A stretch of DNA of 35,827 bases from Treponema sp. (GCA_031268125.1 JAIRXT010000110.1:1-35827); one strand, 5' to 3'. Counted from the first letter of the stretch, positions 1 to 9,263 are shown. Numbers and translations are program-made. The notes: a model not told the origin generated them from the letters alone.

Positions 1-37
1 AATGGTTAAAATGAGAATTGCTGATTGCTGGCACGTA

Positions 38-66
38 TTGACCCCGGCAGAGCGGAATGATACGAT
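38..66 (+). promoter_or_regulatory. Sigma70-like promoter for tRNA-Arg (TTGACC-N17-TACGAT)
   Basis: TTGACC at 38-43, 17-nt spacer, TACGAT at 61-66, about 16 nt before the tRNA 5' end. Confidence 0.65.
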
Positions 67-81
67 ATAAAAACGTGATCA

Positions 82-154
82 GGTCCTGTAGCTCAGTGGA
101 TAGAGCGGCCGCCTCCTAAGCGGCAGGTCGGCCGTCCGATTCGGCCCAGGATCA
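82..154 (+). tRNA. tRNA-Arg, anticodon CCU
   Basis: Cloverleaf: acceptor GGTCCTG/CAGGATC, D-stem GCTC/GAGC, anticodon stem GCCGC/GCGGC with loop CTCCTAA, T-stem GGCCG/CGGCC; discriminator A154; no encoded CCA. Confidence 0.93.
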
Positions 155-202
155 AGCAGAAAAACGCTGTCATACCGATGGCAGCGCCCCATTACTGCCT
201 TC

Positions 203-256
203 AAAAAATAGTGAAAGATGTAGTACCCGCGGGAACAATACTATTTGACCATTTTT
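203..256 (-). repeat. Diverged copy of the AAAAATGGTCAAAT hairpin repeat
   Basis: Reverse complement AAAAATGGTCAAATAGTATTGTTCCC...ATCTTTCACTATTT matches the ends of 35404-35472. Confidence 0.6.
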
Positions 257-1658
257 AGGGCCGCACATAGGGATCGCCAAAACCCAGGGCTTTAACCTTC
301 TCCCTGGTCCGGGCCAGTTCCTTCTGATCAACCGCCGGGATCACTACCCGCGTCAAGTTCTGGTGATATTCATAAAGCGGACTAAACCCCTCCTGCTCAA
401 GGGCCGCATAAGCGGCGGCGGCATTTTTTTGCTCACGGAAAGCCCCCACCTGAATGGTATAACCGGAGGCACGCGTTTCCGCGCCGGCGCCGGAAATATC
501 AGCAACAGGAGTGAGGCCGGAACCGCCGGTACCGCTCATTATCAACACCACGGTATTACCTTCTCCCGCGGCAGTCTCATCAGGGGACAGAACCGGCGGT
601 ATCCGGGGAAATTCCGAAAAACTTGAAGGTCCCAGGGAATCATCCGTATCAAATTGACCAAAAACAATTACGGGACGGTCCGATACGGACAGCGCCGTAT
701 CTTCCACAGGATTCGCCGCGGCAGCGGGCCGGCCCGTGTTATCCACGAATTCCATCGCAACAACGGGCGTATTATCCGCAGGATTTATCACAGCAACTGA
801 CCGATTCGTATTATTCACCGGTTCCGCTGCGGCCGCAGGGGGAAGGGCCCTGTTATCAATCGTGCCGGGCTGCGAAGACACGGGGGAAGACAACCGTGAG
901 GCATCCCCCGCCTGATAATCCGGCCCGCTGTTCAACTGAATTCTGGTTTCGCCGGCATTGGAGAAAACCGTCTGGTAATTGATCAGGAGATGGGGCCGTG
1001 TTCCGGCCAGGGTCAGAGGGATCCGTTTTTGTTCGTTTTCTTCAACGGCAAATTCCAAATCGTACCAGTTTTTTTCCTGATTCAGAACAAAACCCAGAGT
1101 AATTTGACGCTCAGGATAGTTGATTTCAAAAATATCCCCCTCCTGGTTGATACTGCCCAGCATCCCTTCATCATCTCTGGAAATTCTGGTCTGATTCAAA
1201 GAGGCCCCGCTTTCTTTGAAAGTCAGGATCGATATAGTTTGGTTTTCCTGGAATAAATCCGTTTGTGCTGTTTCACCTTCGGAGGAACTTTGAGCGGCTT
1301 CGGCATTCTGGGCCTCCGCTCCCTTTCGCAATTCCTGGGTTTCCAAATCCAGAGACGAGGTCCCCGCCTCATCATGAACCAGAGCAATATCGACAGAAGT
1401 ATAATATCGAATCTCCCCAAGGAGATGATCTTTTTTTTCTGCCCTGACCTGGTTTATAATTTGAGGGGTAATGGGTACCCGTACCGCTTCTTTATACAAC
1501 TCCCCCAAACGCCCGGCTTCTTCTTCCCAATCGACAATGCCGGAATCAACACTGTTGCCGCTATTGTTGGCAGATGAAGAGGACGCTCCCGTTGTTTTAC
1601 ATGCAAAAAAAAGGGCAGCTATTACACAAAGTAAAAAAAACCCGGCAAAACGTTTCAT
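255..1658 (-). CDS. SPOR-domain lipoprotein
   Basis: N-terminal signal with lipobox LFFAC; C-terminal GYTIQVGAFREQKNAAAAYAALEQEGF...VVIPA SPOR-like repeat. Confidence 0.85.
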   Translation of the reverse strand: MKRFAGFFLLCVIAALFFACKTTGASSSSANNSGNSVDSGIVDWEEEAGRLGELYKEAVRVPITPQIINQVRAEKKDHLLGEIRYYTSVDIALVHDEAGTSSLDLETQELRKGAEAQNAEAAQSSSEGETAQTDLFQENQTISILTFKESGASLNQTRISRDDEGMLGSINQEGDIFEINYPERQITLGFVLNQEKNWYDLEFAVEENEQKRIPLTLAGTRPHLLINYQTVFSNAGETRIQLNSGPDYQAGDASRLSSPVSSQPGTIDNRALPPAAAAEPVNNTNRSVAVINPADNTPVVAMEFVDNTGRPAAAANPVEDTALSVSDRPVIVFGQFDTDDSLGPSSFSEFPRIPPVLSPDETAAGEGNTVVLIMSGTGGSGLTPVADISGAGAETRASGYTIQVGAFREQKNAAAAYAALEQEGFSPLYEYHQNLTRVVIPAVDQKELARTREKVKALGFGDPYVRP

Positions 1659-1751
1659 CTGATACCTCCTGGTATCGTTCCGCTTTTCGCGGAGGCAGTC
1701 TCAGACTGCCCAATCAGATGCAACGCCCTCCCTTCGTTGTCTATGTAATAT

Positions 1752-1780
1752 AATGTATGGTCTGCCCTTATATTTGTCAA
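1752..1780 (-). promoter_or_regulatory. Sigma70-like promoter (TTGACA-N17-TACATT)
   Basis: Minus-strand TTGACA (1780-1775) and TACATT (1757-1752), upstream of the SPOR lipoprotein. Confidence 0.55.
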
Positions 1781-1907
1781 TCTTACGCATTCTTTGTGTA
1801 TCCGTTGCGGTCCCGCTGAATATCCGCGCCGGGCTGTATGTTTTTTCATACTTTTTGAGCTGTCCGCCGGTATCACCGGGACACACGGCCTCACATCATC
1901 ATTGGAC

Positions 1908-1936
1908 TTGTTCGATAACGAAAGGTTATCGAACAA
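1908..1936. repeat. Perfect 12-bp inverted repeat, 5-nt loop
   Basis: TTGTTCGATAAC gaaag GTTATCGAACAA. Confidence 0.85.
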
Positions 1937-1944
1937 CTCTATTA

Positions 1945-1984
1945 TAAAAACAAGGCCAATTCCGCTTGTTTTGCAGAATTGGCC
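1945..1984 (-). terminator. Intrinsic terminator downstream of solute-binding protein gene
   Basis: GGCCAATTC (1954-1962)/GAATTGGCC (1976-1984) followed on the minus strand by a TTGTTTTTATAA tract. Confidence 0.65.
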
Positions 1985-2008
1985 CTGTTTGTTGTTTAGA
2001 GCGGCGTT

Positions 2009-3739
2009 TTACCGGACGGAGGTTTTATCACCATAAAACTGCTTCCATTTGGCAATGCGTTCATCAATGATGGCCTGACCGCCTGAATTCATTAAATCCC
2101 GGTAACCGGCATTCCAGACAGCATCAAAGTTGGCGGCAGAAGCGGTAATAGACTGGGCAAAGAGGGCGTTCCGTTTATCCTTGATTATCTGGGCCATGCC
2201 CGATTCAGAAGCAATTTCACCAACAATAGGACGGCCCATGATCCGGCGGGGTTCAGCGGAAGCGTAATAACCGGCTTCAATATAGCTTGAATCAATGCCG
2301 GTATAGGCAAGCGCCATAGACTTAATGGTGAGATCGAGGGTAGGCATCTTGATACCGTTGATGGTGAGGGTATAGTCGACATTGTTCGGGGAGTTCTGTA
2401 TCTTGTCCCCGGCGGCTGTTATGGTCTGCACCGCGCCGCTGCTTGTGGTTGTGTGGGTTACGCCTTCTTCACCAAACTGGAGGAAGCCGAGGTTTTCCTG
2501 TTTGGTGATCCAGTCCAGGTACAAAAGACCGGCGATGGGATTTTTATTGGACGCGGGAAAGAACAGGTTAACACCGGTCAAGGTGTATCCGTATTTCTGC
2601 GCCATACCTGCATCGTCCTTGAAAGGGGTAATGGCGATATAATCAGCATCCGAGCCCGCCAGTTTTTTCATCGCCGCAAGGATGCTGTCATTGCCGTTGC
2701 GCCAGGGATAATCCCAGTTGTGGATAAAGGCGCCGATATAGCCGGATTTTAACAGATTGTCTTCCGTGGTATCGCCTTCGCCGTAAAGGGCAAAATCTTT
2801 CCAGGTAAGATTTTCGTTGTACCACCTGTTGAGGACCCGGGCGGCAGATTTTGCCGCTGTTTCCCCGGCCACGGAACTGGGGCGTGCAAGGTTGTAGTCA
2901 TCAATACTGTAAACAAAAAAATCCCTGTCATTAATATTGCCGGGAATAAATGACTGAAGAAGATGTTCCGCACGCCAGCCCACGTCAAAACTGTGGGAGA
3001 AGGGGATCATCATTCTGGCGTTGGCCCCCAGGAGGGTACCGGCATTATCCCGAAAGGCTACAAGGGCCTTGTAAAACGCATCCAGGGTGGTAGGAACCGG
3101 GATATTGAGTTTTTTAAGCCAATCCTCACGGATAAAGGTATTGATACGGGTAGGATTGGACATTTTAGCCATAATTCCCCATAAATTACCGGTAACAGGG
3201 TCCAAATTGTAATTGATACATTCATCCCCAAGCCATTCCCAAAGACTGGGGAAAAACTCCTGGTACCTGTTGACATAGGGATTAAGGTCGGTTACTCCGC
3301 CCATGTTGGCATAGGACTGTATTGTCGCGTAATTGTAGGTAACACAAATGTCAGGAGCCGTCCCCGCGGCAAGCATATTATTAAGCTCATCAACTTCTGT
3401 CCAACGGGGCACCGGCTTAAAGATAACCTGGACATTGTGATCCCGCAGCATACCAGCCTGAATCCATTTGGTGTAGAAGTTGTCTTCCGGCTTCGATCTG
3501 CCGCCGTCAAGCCCGCGGTCGAATACTTCAACGGTTATCGTCTGGGTTTGCCTGAACCGGTATATTCCGTTTACCTGTTCAAGACCAAGCTGATTGAGGG
3601 TAGAACTCCCCGCAGGCGCCGCCGTTGTTCCGGATCCGGCTGTTCCACCGCCGCTGCCTCCACTCGAACTCTGCCGGCCGCCGGCGAATGCCGAAAAGGC
3701 AACTGCGGCAATCATCAAAACTGCAAACAATTTTCTCAT
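2009..3739 (-). CDS. Extracellular solute-binding protein, family 1 (LipO-like), sugar ABC transporter
   Basis: Start chosen at MRKLFAVLMIAAVAFSAFAGG (CAT 3737-3739) with GGAGG upstream rather than the 607-aa ORF start; SBP-like sequence; next to two permeases. Confidence 0.88.
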   Translation of the reverse strand: MRKLFAVLMIAAVAFSAFAGGRQSSSGGSGGGTAGSGTTAAPAGSSTLNQLGLEQVNGIYRFRQTQTITVEVFDRGLDGGRSKPEDNFYTKWIQAGMLRDHNVQVIFKPVPRWTEVDELNNMLAAGTAPDICVTYNYATIQSYANMGGVTDLNPYVNRYQEFFPSLWEWLGDECINYNLDPVTGNLWGIMAKMSNPTRINTFIREDWLKKLNIPVPTTLDAFYKALVAFRDNAGTLLGANARMMIPFSHSFDVGWRAEHLLQSFIPGNINDRDFFVYSIDDYNLARPSSVAGETAAKSAARVLNRWYNENLTWKDFALYGEGDTTEDNLLKSGYIGAFIHNWDYPWRNGNDSILAAMKKLAGSDADYIAITPFKDDAGMAQKYGYTLTGVNLFFPASNKNPIAGLLYLDWITKQENLGFLQFGEEGVTHTTTSSGAVQTITAAGDKIQNSPNNVDYTLTINGIKMPTLDLTIKSMALAYTGIDSSYIEAGYYASAEPRRIMGRPIVGEIASESGMAQIIKDKRNALFAQSITASAANFDAVWNAGYRDLMNSGGQAIIDERIAKWKQFYGDKTSVR

Positions 3740-3812
3740 TTCTTTTCCTCCGGTAAAATTTTTTGAAGTTTTACCTCTTTTTGTTTTCGCTCCCCTACGG
3801 GAACGATTATGC

Positions 3813-4700
3813 CTATTCTTTAACCGCACCAAGGGTAGCGCCGGTTATAAAATATCTTTGCAGCCAGGGATACACGACAAGAATAGGAACGGTAGCAAAC
3901 ATAACCGTAGCGGCCCGCAGTGTTTCACCAAGGCCCGGCGTAGTAAAACCTTCGTTCTGGGATGCCTCAAGACTGTTGGTACTGTTGAGAATGTTGTATA
4001 GCAAAAGCTGAATGGGAAAGAGATCCCTGTTTTTTACATACATAAGGGCGTCGGAAAAACCGTTCCACCGGCCCACGGCGTAAAAAAGGGCCAGGGTCGC
4101 AAGTACCGGCGTCGAAAGCGGCAGATAAATCTTCAAGAGTACTTTTACCGGCCCCGCCCCGTCGATTTCCGCGGATTCGCGGAGGCTGTCGGGAATACCT
4201 AAAAGAAAGCTTTTCATAATGATCATGTTGAACACAGATAGGCAGTTGGGAATTATCAACACCCAGACGGTGTCGAGCATTTTGAGGGAACGCAGGAGCA
4301 GGTAGGTAGGAATCGTACCCGCTCCAAAATACATGGTGATAATCATGATGGTATTGATAATTTTTCTGCCCTTGAGCTGATCATAAATAAGCGGATAGGC
4401 GCAGATTGTTGTCATGGCCAGCGAAAGAAGGGTACATACAACGGTAAGGATACCCGTATAAAGCAGGGACCATGTATAACGGGCATCGTTGAGAATCGTT
4501 TTATAGGCGTCAAAATTCAGGCCGACCGGTATCAGCGTTACCTCGTTCATGACCAGGGCTTCGGCGCTTGACAGGGAGCGGGCCAGCATATTCACCAATG
4601 GCAAAAGGCAGACAATAATAAGCACAAAACAGATACAAACGACTATCCAATCGCCAAGGGTAACCGGGTTTGCGCTTAATGTTTTAGTATTGTTTTTCAT
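3813..4700 (-). CDS. ABC sugar transporter permease, YtcP/AraQ-like
   Basis: EAL/EAA-loop-like segment SAEIDGAGPVKVLLKIYLPLSTPVLATLALFYAVGRWN; multiple TM segments. Confidence 0.9.
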   Translation of the reverse strand: MKNNTKTLSANPVTLGDWIVVCICFVLIIVCLLPLVNMLARSLSSAEALVMNEVTLIPVGLNFDAYKTILNDARYTWSLLYTGILTVVCTLLSLAMTTICAYPLIYDQLKGRKIINTIMIITMYFGAGTIPTYLLLRSLKMLDTVWVLIIPNCLSVFNMIIMKSFLLGIPDSLRESAEIDGAGPVKVLLKIYLPLSTPVLATLALFYAVGRWNGFSDALMYVKNRDLFPIQLLLYNILNSTNSLEASQNEGFTTPGLGETLRAATVMFATVPILVVYPWLQRYFITGATLGAVKE

Positions 4701-4709
4701 ATACCGCTC

Positions 4710-5714
4710 CTACCAGATTCCCCGTTCACCCATTTTTTCCGCCAGCACATTTGCCGACAGAACAAAGATCAGCCCTACTATTGACTGGAAAAGGCCGACG
4801 GCGGTAGCAAGGGAAACCCGCATGGCCTTAATACCGTAGTTATACACAAATATCGACAGGACATTAGAAACATTGCTTACCAGGTCATTCCTTAGCGTAT
4901 ACGGGCGGTCAAATTCAGAACCGAGGATGCGGCCCAGGCTCATAATCAACAGGACGATGATCGTGGCCTTTAAGCCGGGGAGGGTGATATGCCATATCTT
5001 CCGCCAGCGGCCTGCGCCGTCCACGGTGGCGGCTTCGTACAGTTCCGGGTTTATGCTGGTAATGGCGGCAAGGTAGATAATGGTATTCCAGCCGATGCTC
5101 TGCCATATCCCCAGGAAGATATAGGTGAAAACCCAGTGTACCGGCTCATCAAGAAAATGAACCGGCGCAAGGTCTATTCTGCCCAATATAATATTGACAA
5201 GCCCCTGGGTCGGAGGGTTGGGGGCAAAAAGGCGGAGGGCCAGACTCGAAATAATGATCCACGAAAGAAAGTGGGGCATGTAGGCAACCGTCTGGGTAAT
5301 GCGCTTAAAAAGCCTGAAACGGAGTTCATTAAGAATTATCGCCAAAATAACGGGGGCGGGGAAACCCAGCACAAGATCAAGCAAATTCAGCATGACGGTA
5401 TTGCGCAGGGCATACAGGAAATCCCGGTTTTGAAACACCTGGATAAACCACTGGAAGCCGTGGTTGTCCGCCCAGGGCACCTCCCAAACAGGTTTTAAAA
5501 AGTTATTCTGTTTGAACGCAATAAGGATATTCACCATTGGCGCGTAACGGAAAACTAAAAAGAACACGATGGGAGGCAGCAATAACAGGTACAAGGCCCC
5601 ATAGCGCCTGAGATAAATCCAAAAACGCTGCTTTCCGGTCAATGCCGGTTTTACAGACTGAGTTATTTGCATGTAAATATGATATAGCGTTTTTTCCGGT
5701 TGTATATTCTCCAA
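4710..5714 (-). CDS. ABC sugar transporter permease, LplB-like
   Basis: YEAATVDGAGRWRKIWHITLPGLKATIIVLLIMSLGRIL; start may be at MQITQ. Confidence 0.9.
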   Translation of the reverse strand: MENIQPEKTLYHIYMQITQSVKPALTGKQRFWIYLRRYGALYLLLLPPIVFFLVFRYAPMVNILIAFKQNNFLKPVWEVPWADNHGFQWFIQVFQNRDFLYALRNTVMLNLLDLVLGFPAPVILAIILNELRFRLFKRITQTVAYMPHFLSWIIISSLALRLFAPNPPTQGLVNIILGRIDLAPVHFLDEPVHWVFTYIFLGIWQSIGWNTIIYLAAITSINPELYEAATVDGAGRWRKIWHITLPGLKATIIVLLIMSLGRILGSEFDRPYTLRNDLVSNVSNVLSIFVYNYGIKAMRVSLATAVGLFQSIVGLIFVLSANVLAEKMGERGIW

Positions 5715-5835
5715 ACTTCAAAAGATTAGGTATAAATTATATATTTTAAAAATGCCGCTTTTTTTGAATATCAAGCTTAAAACGGCGGCTGGAAAATAAT
5801 AGACAATTCCTGACTATCGGGTTATTCTTGTTTTT

Positions 5836-6660
5836 ATGGAACCGTATCCGGGAAACAAACCCGGCGTTTTATTTACAGAAGAGGAGAGCCTTTTCCCGGT
5901 TATCAACTACCTGGTATACCGGGAATGTCATCCGTGGTGGGTTATTAAAAAACACCCGGTAGACAGGTTTGATATGACCTATGTAATCCAGGGCGGAGCA
6001 CGGTATGTCATCGACGGGACGTCTTATGAGCTTACGCCGGGGGACCTGCTCTGCCTTAGAGAAGGCACACTAAAGGAAGCGGCTACCTACAGCAAAAATT
6101 TTATGCACTGCTTTTCCGTCAATTTTGAACTACGGGATATTCGGAATCAGGCTGTATTTCTTCCCTTTCCCCAATTCAGCCGTATCGGCATACTTCCCGA
6201 TCTTATCCAGCATTTCCAAGAACTTGTACATATTTCACTTGTCCGGCAGCCCGGCTATATGCTGAAATGCGCGGGGCTTTTGCTCCTTATTTTACACCGT
6301 ATATATGAATTAACCGTTCTGAATATAGGCGCGGATGTAAAAGACAGCAGAATACAAAATATTATCAGGTATATCGTACAGCATTACGCGGAACAACTTA
6401 GCGTCCGCTGCCTTGCCGATAAAGCAAAGCTGAACCCCGCGTACCTGGGGGCGCTTTTCAAGAAGGAAACAGGGGAATCGATACATCAATATATTGCGAA
6501 AATCAGGGTACGAAACGCCAAAAACATCCTAAGCGCCGGCGGATACCGCGTGTCGGAAGTGGCCGAACAGTGCGGTTACTGCGACATATACCACTTTTAC
6601 AAGCAATTCAAAACCATTACCGGGAAAGCGCCTTCGCGGTATTTGCCCCACAATAAGTGA
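5836..6660 (+). CDS. AraC-family transcriptional regulator (cupin + HTH)
   Basis: C-terminal LNPAYLGALFKKETGESIHQYIAKIRVRNAKNILSAGGYRVSEVAEQCGYCDIYHFYKQFKTITGKAPSRY; divergent from the ABC cluster. Confidence 0.93.
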   Translation: MEPYPGNKPGVLFTEEESLFPVINYLVYRECHPWWVIKKHPVDRFDMTYVIQGGARYVIDGTSYELTPGDLLCLREGTLKEAATYSKNFMHCFSVNFELRDIRNQAVFLPFPQFSRIGILPDLIQHFQELVHISLVRQPGYMLKCAGLLLLILHRIYELTVLNIGADVKDSRIQNIIRYIVQHYAEQLSVRCLADKAKLNPAYLGALFKKETGESIHQYIAKIRVRNAKNILSAGGYRVSEVAEQCGYCDIYHFYKQFKTITGKAPSRYLPHNK

Positions 6661-6680
6661 TTAGAATTGCAACAAGTCCA

Positions 6681-6709
6681 TTGACTTTTTCCTGGAAAAG
6701 TGCCATAGT
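6681..6709 (+). promoter_or_regulatory. Sigma70-like promoter (TTGACT-N17-CATAGT)
   Basis: Consensus spacing; predicted start about 6715, the first base of the first hairpin. Confidence 0.5.
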
Positions 6710-6714
6710 ATGGG

Positions 6715-6840
6715 AAGGTAGCCTATATCTACCTTTAGGGCGCTTAACCTTCGGGTTATTCGACCCTGTATAATCCGGGTAAACGGCCGGATTATTGGGC
6801 CCCCCAGTTTCCCTCCCATGGATAAGGGGGGCCTTTTTTT
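6715..6840 (+). ncRNA. Candidate structured small RNA (four tandem stem-loops)
   Basis: AAGGTAG/CTACCTT; AGGGCG...TAACC-UUCG-GGTTA...CGACCCT; ATAATCCGG/CCGGATTAT; GGCCCCCC/GGGGGGCC-T7. Confidence 0.5.
6798..6840 (+). terminator. Intrinsic terminator
   Basis: GGCCCCCC (6798-6805)/GGGGGGCC (6826-6833) followed by T7. Confidence 0.75.
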
Positions 6841-6869
6841 GCCCTTTTACCGGTAGTTTTGGAACAAGC

Positions 6870-9260
6870 TTATTTGACAATTTTTTCGCGGGGCAGGTAT
6901 TTTTGCAGAATTTCCCGCAGCTCACCCAGAATAATCGGCTTGGCAAGAAAATCGTCCATCCCCGCCTGCAGGAATTGTTCCCGGGCCCCGGACAGGGCAT
7001 TCGCCGAAAGCGCAATGATAATCATGGCGGCGAAACGGCCGCCCAGGCTCCTGATTGCCCGGGTAGTATCCAGCCCGTCCATGCCGGACATCATGTGGTC
7101 CATAAAAACAATGTCGTAACCGGCCTGCTTTACCTTTTCAATGGCTTCTTTTCCGCCGGCGGCGGTATCTGTACTAATGCCGTACTGTTCCAGTAAACCC
7201 TTGGCCACCACAAGGTTTACCGGGTTATCGTCAACTACCAGCATCCTGGAATTTACAACCTTAAAGGCGGCCGCCGCTCCCTCTCCGGTTTTTGTATGCC
7301 GGATTCGGTAATCTTTTTTCCCGTTCAGCACATCCGCCAGGGCGCTTACCAGAACGGGCCGGTTCAGCGAATTCGGTATAAGGCTGTCGTATTTTTCCGA
7401 TGCCTCCTTGAGGAGCACAAATTTTAAATTAATATTACCCTGATATTCCGTAAACTTGTCCTTGCCGGAACTGTCAAGAAAAATATGGGTAAAGCCGCCG
7501 GCCCCTATCAGCTCCCGGATTCTGCCGGGTTCCCCGGACACCTCGCCGGGAACACCCAGGCTCTCCAGCATATCCCGGAACGCCCCGGCGTTGTAGGGAA
7601 CAGATTCGTAGCAGAGTACCCTGAGCCGTTCCGGGTTGTCCACGGCTGCCAGCTTCCCCTGGTGCGGCCCCGTGCAGACAATATAAAAAGAAAAGGTAGA
7701 ACCCTGGCCGTATACGCTTTCCACGCTCACGCTGCCGCCCATCAATTCCACCAGGCGGCGGGTTATGGCGAGTCCCAGGCCGGTACCCTCGACAGACCGG
7801 TTTTTACGGGTATCAAAACGCTCAAATTTGGTAAAAAGATTTTTTAGATTATTTGCGGCAATGCCCATCCCCGTATCTTTGACGGAAAAATGGAGCTGCA
7901 AATCCCCGCCTTCCGGGAATTCCGGCCATACGCAAAGCTGAACACAGCCCTTGGGCGTAAACTTAACGGCATTGGTAAGAAGATTAACCAAACACTGCTT
8001 AAGCCGGATTTCATCGGTGTTTATAATGGGCGGTATATCCTTTGAGATAGTGATGGTAAAAGCAATCCCCGCGCCGGCGGCTTTAAGGCTGATCATATTA
8101 ATCGTATCGTTGATAAACGAAATAAAATTAAAGGGCTGGGGAATAATTTCCATTTTCCGGGCGTCGATTTTGGAAAAATCGAGAATGTCATTAATGATGT
8201 TCAACAGGGACAGCGCCGCACCCTTGATCGTATCTGCCCTGGCCGCCTGTTCAGGATCCAGGGAATTCTGGAGCAGGAGATCGGTCATGCCGACAATGGC
8301 ATTCATCGGCGTTCTTATTTCGTGGCTCATATTTGCAAGGAAATCGCCCTTGGCCCGGGCCAGCGACTCCGCCTCATTTTTGGCGTTCATAAGCTCGGTA
8401 ATATCGATCCATTCAAAAAACCGGGAATATTTTCTTTCTTCAAGGGTGGTTGAGCGCATCCAAAGCCAGTATTTTTCACCCCTCACGGTAACCGGAAATA
8501 CATCCGCTACATATTCATCCCGCTCCATAATTTCCTGGAAGATCATTCTTATTTCCCCGGGAGGAAATATATCAAGCAGGGGCCGGCCAAGAACATAGGG
8601 CCGGGCAATGCCAAGCCATTTCGCCAGAGTATCGCTGATATAATCTACTTCTGCTTTTTCGTTGACAATAACCAGGAACGAAGGAGTTGTTTTAAGCACT
8701 ATTTCAAAGGTCTTTTTGGTTTTTTCAATCTCCACAACCTGGCGTCTAATCAAACACAATACGGTGTAAAGCAAAAGGCCAAGCATATCATGAATAAGGA
8801 ATTCCAGCGCCCCCTGGTACCACGGAAATTCCGGTCCCAGAATATTAAAGCCGGGAAAAACCACCAGGGGTATTAAAATAACGTTGGTAAGACCCATATA
8901 GATTAAAAAACCGCGGGGATAGAGAAAAGAAAAACTGACAACTGTCCAAATAATAGCAAAAATGACAAGAATTTTGTCTGTTCCCAGCACCGCGGTAAAC
9001 ACCAGCTCAACAAGTACGGGAAGAAACGGCAGAAGCCACGATTTAAGTTCCGGCTTAATCCGGTATGGCAGACCGATGCAGGCTACTATAATTATATCCG
9101 CGGATGCAGCAATCAGGTGGCCAAGCCGTTCTGCCCCGGGGGGAAGAAACACAAAACAGTAGATCAGGGCGATGATCAAAAAGAATATATCCGCGGTAAT
9201 AACAACCCACCGCACAATCCGGGTATCCATCCAGGACCAGGTAATGTCCGTCTTGCTCAT
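6870..9260 (-). CDS. Hybrid histidine kinase (multi-TM, PAS, HisKA, HATPase, receiver)
   Basis: FLANMSHEIRTPMNAIVGMTDLLL; LKQCLVNLLTNAVKFTP; GTGLGLAITRRLVELMGGSVSVES; MLVVDDNPVNLVVAKGLL...IVFMDHMMSGMDG. Confidence 0.95.
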   Translation of the reverse strand: MSKTDITWSWMDTRIVRWVVITADIFFLIIALIYCFVFLPPGAERLGHLIAASADIIIVACIGLPYRIKPELKSWLLPFLPVLVELVFTAVLGTDKILVIFAIIWTVVSFSFLYPRGFLIYMGLTNVILIPLVVFPGFNILGPEFPWYQGALEFLIHDMLGLLLYTVLCLIRRQVVEIEKTKKTFEIVLKTTPSFLVIVNEKAEVDYISDTLAKWLGIARPYVLGRPLLDIFPPGEIRMIFQEIMERDEYVADVFPVTVRGEKYWLWMRSTTLEERKYSRFFEWIDITELMNAKNEAESLARAKGDFLANMSHEIRTPMNAIVGMTDLLLQNSLDPEQAARADTIKGAALSLLNIINDILDFSKIDARKMEIIPQPFNFISFINDTINMISLKAAGAGIAFTITISKDIPPIINTDEIRLKQCLVNLLTNAVKFTPKGCVQLCVWPEFPEGGDLQLHFSVKDTGMGIAANNLKNLFTKFERFDTRKNRSVEGTGLGLAITRRLVELMGGSVSVESVYGQGSTFSFYIVCTGPHQGKLAAVDNPERLRVLCYESVPYNAGAFRDMLESLGVPGEVSGEPGRIRELIGAGGFTHIFLDSSGKDKFTEYQGNINLKFVLLKEASEKYDSLIPNSLNRPVLVSALADVLNGKKDYRIRHTKTGEGAAAAFKVVNSRMLVVDDNPVNLVVAKGLLEQYGISTDTAAGGKEAIEKVKQAGYDIVFMDHMMSGMDGLDTTRAIRSLGGRFAAMIIIALSANALSGAREQFLQAGMDDFLAKPIILGELREILQKYLPREKIVK

Positions 9261-9263
9261 AAT

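Noticed and set aside
165-186. Intrinsic terminator after the tRNA (CGCTGTCAT/ATGGCAGCG)
   Set aside because: Stem is good but no T-tract follows; may be a processing hairpin only
1655-1936. 93-aa minus ORF upstream of the SPOR gene
   Set aside because: Overlaps the promoter and a hairpin; no recognisable protein features
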